NCBI GenBank assembly: GCA_948433885.1
Contig: CAOJEC010000005.1
Span: forward strand, 1 to 45,664
Direction of reading: 5' to 3'
Source of the DNA: an uncultured bacterium
GTDB lineage: Bacteria > Bacillota_I > Bacilli_A > RF39 > UBA660
DNA: 45,664 bases
Part shown: positions 44,154 through 45,664 of the stretch, piece by piece
Position numbering within the stretch: the first letter of the stretch is position 1
Layout of the letters: each line of letters starts with the position of its first letter
The notes under the pieces: generated by a model
Database searches by the model: none
The model's input: only the letters and a program-made list of their open reading frames with translations
What the model was told of the DNA's origin: nothing
Made by a program: the position numbers and the translations under genes

Positions 44154-45664
44154 ATGAATTTGAAAACGAAGAGAATGATGTGTTTGTTAGTCGCAGTTGC
44201 ATCAGTACTAACAATTGTCGGAAGTGTATCTTATGCATACTTCACCGCGATGGGAGAAGTTACTCCTATGGATGCGACTTTGAACACGGCACATGTAAGT
44301 GCCAAGTTCAGTGATAACGATTTGGGATTTAATGCTGTATTGAACTTCGGAGAATCAGCAACGAAAAAGTTCACGATCGAGAATACTGGGACTGCCGATG
44401 CTAAGGTAAAGATGTTCTTCGATGAGATGATCAACACATATATCGAAGGAAGTCTAACTTATACACTTTCTTACAGTGAAACTGAAGATGGTACATACAC
44501 TGAAGTAGTGAATAAAACAAATGTTCCACAATCTCAAAATGCTTCTAAGAAAATCTTAGCAAACAGTTTGACTATCCCAGTAGGCAAGACATACTATTAT
44601 ACTTTAGAAATAACTTTAAATTACTTGAGTGATGTCAATCAAGATGCAGATATAAATGCAATATTCAATACAAAGTTTAAAGTGGAAGACATAAATACGA
44701 AAAGCTCTATCGAAAAAATAATAGCGTCTTCAAATGGAATGAAAACAAATTTTGATGACCCAGCAACAACTGACGAAGGAATTTTCGAAATGGAAGATGA
44801 CTACGGGACGAGTTATTACTATAGAGGAGCAGTGACAAACAATTATGTGAAGTTCGCAGGATTCTATTGGAGAATCATCAGAGTCAATGGAGATGGATCA
44901 CTGAGAATAATGTACGATGGAACACAAGCTTATACAAATGGAACAAACGATGCGGATAGCTTCATCAATACAAACATACAGTACAATACAAATTCTAATG
45001 ACAACAAATATGTAGGATGGATGTATGGACCAGCAGGGGCTGACTCTAGTACAAGTAAAGAAGAGGCTCAAACAAATACGGTTGATTCTACAATCAAGGA
45101 AGTAGTAGACGCATGGTACAAGACAAATATAGTGGATGCAGGCTATGAAAGTGCAGTATCGGATACACTGTTTTGTAATGATAGGAGCACACCAGGAAAG
45201 GCAGCAACAGGATGGAGTAGAGATACAGGATTAGGCTATGGAACAAATGAAACAGCCTATGGAGCAATAGCAAGAACAAGTGTTTATAATAAACTAGCAA
45301 GTGCACCAACATTCAAATGCTTACAAAAGAACGATGCATTTACAGTGAATGACACGAGTAAAGGAAACGGAGCACTAACATATCCAGTAGGACTAATAAC
45401 CGCGGATGAAATAGTAGCCGCAGGGTCGGGAAAGTATAATACCAATAATACAAGTTATTATTTATACAATCCAAATTATTGGTACTGGTCGCTCTCGCCT
45501 TGCTATTATAGCGGCTATGCTTCTGTATTCTTTGTGTATACTTCCGGTCAGCTCCGCTATAACGGTGTGTACAACGGTAGTGCCGTCGCGCCAGTTATCA
45601 ACCTGAGCTCAGAATACGTGAAAACCTTGAGAGGAACAGGAACAACAACAGATCCATACCAAGC
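44154..45664 (+). CDS. Secreted protein with SipW-type signal and DGR-like variable C-terminal domain (runs off the end)
   Basis: The N-terminus has a SipW-dependent signal (MNLKTKRMMCLLVAVASVLT, then GSVSYAYFT), as in TasA/CalY-type secreted fibre proteins. A beta-rich domain (about 37-190) follows. The next domain begins near YYYRGAVTNNYVKFAGFYWR and reads like those attached to C-type-lectin-like modules in gut Bacillota. The C-terminal block (residues 437-495, with NYWYWSLSPCYYSGYA and AVAPVINLSSEY) has the frame of a lectin-fold variable region. Codons 444-481 are adenine-poor and GC-rich against an A-rich gene. No stop is reached, so the last part is missing; the visible part is 503 codons. 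AGAGGA is the ribosome binding site. Confidence 0.8.
   Translation, partial: MNLKTKRMMCLLVAVASVLTIVGSVSYAYFTAMGEVTPMDATLNTAHVSAKFSDNDLGFNAVLNFGESATKKFTIENTGTADAKVKMFFDEMINTYIEGSLTYTLSYSETEDGTYTEVVNKTNVPQSQNASKKILANSLTIPVGKTYYYTLEITLNYLSDVNQDADINAIFNTKFKVEDINTKSSIEKIIASSNGMKTNFDDPATTDEGIFEMEDDYGTSYYYRGAVTNNYVKFAGFYWRIIRVNGDGSLRIMYDGTQAYTNGTNDADSFINTNIQYNTNSNDNKYVGWMYGPAGADSSTSKEEAQTNTVDSTIKEVVDAWYKTNIVDAGYESAVSDTLFCNDRSTPGKAATGWSRDTGLGYGTNETAYGAIARTSVYNKLASAPTFKCLQKNDAFTVNDTSKGNGALTYPVGLITADEIVAAGSGKYNTNNTSYYLYNPNYWYWSLSPCYYSGYASVFFVYTSGQLRYNGVYNGSAVAPVINLSSEYVKTLRGTGTTTDPYQ
45483..45596 (+). other. Candidate diversity-generating retroelement variable region
   Basis: In 114 bases I count 17 A and 58 G+C (51% G+C), while the flanking gene is visibly A-rich. 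Tyr, Cys, Ser and Arg codons at surface-loop positions (TGC, TAT, TAC, CGC, AGC, AGT) all differ from AAC or AAT only at adenines, the pattern left by adenine-directed mutagenesis. The constant frame (WSLSP, TSGQL, APVINLSS) matches lectin-type targets. No template repeat or reverse transcriptase lies in the window. Confidence 0.65.

Noticed and set aside
45094..45312. Minus-strand frame rich in Leu, His and Tyr at the right end
   Set aside because: It is antisense to the variable surface protein and has low-complexity shadow composition.

Overview
The window reads as chromosome of a low-GC, spore-forming Gram-positive bacterium (Bacillota). The evidence is AT-rich composition, strong GGAGG-type ribosome binding sites, TATAAT promoters, a gerA-type germinant receptor operon, a sporulation sigma factor with spoVAC-spoVAD-spoVAE, a TagO-type glycosyltransferase and a secG-rnr-smpB-ssrA housekeeping cluster. 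All three stop codons end genes normally, so the code is standard. A tmRNA tag ending ALAFA and a small gene style suggest an uncultured gut lineage of Bacilli or Erysipelotrichia type. That placement is inference.

Layout. Positions 1-4221 are an accessory island: the C-terminal part of an RHS polymorphic toxin, a two-helix membrane protein that is a candidate immunity protein, a decayed second toxin tip, two broken immunity-like genes and a phage-type holin. At 4360-4488 lies a three-tier nested inverted repeat. From 4515 to 9054 the genes are core: uvrB, a short-chain dehydrogenase, a CBS-containing manganese pyrophosphatase and tRNA-Arg. A transglutaminase-like gene broken by TAG follows (9325-9993), then a gene-poor stretch and a block of a phosphoesterase, a DUF4026/DUF2314-like protein, a pentapeptide-repeat protein and a membrane-anchored CPWC thioredoxin. 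On the minus strand lie clpP and gerA-gerC-gerB, with tagO divergent from gerA.

From 19561 to 28623 come a protein with two degenerate J-domains, secG, a small unknown protein, rnr, smpB, a PlsC-like acyltransferase with a coiled-coil tail, a hybrid histidine kinase with its own receiver and HPt domains, and tmRNA. A second AT-rich island (28624-31249) holds a small cysteine-containing protein, a decayed gene, a cluster of inverted repeats and a Fic protein. Then come an M23 endolysin-like enzyme, an ABC exporter, a PD-(D/E)XK-like protein next to a beta-CASP metallo-beta-lactamase protein, an unknown membrane-anchored protein, a pepF gene broken by TAA, a surface protein, and the sigma factor-spoVA operon.

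The right end (43649-45664) is the most striking part: a XRE regulator faces a secreted protein with a SipW-type signal. The C-terminal lectin-like segment of that protein is GC-rich and adenine-poor, unlike the rest of the gene. This is what the variable region of a diversity-generating retroelement looks like. The gene runs off the window, so the template repeat and reverse transcriptase, if present, lie beyond it.

The genes fall into a few visible programmes: sporulation and germination (gerABC, sigma factor, spoVA), protein and RNA quality control (clpP, rnr, smpB, tmRNA, pepF remnant), envelope work (tagO, secG, acyltransferase, thioredoxin, M23 enzyme), and contact or surface diversification modules at both ends.
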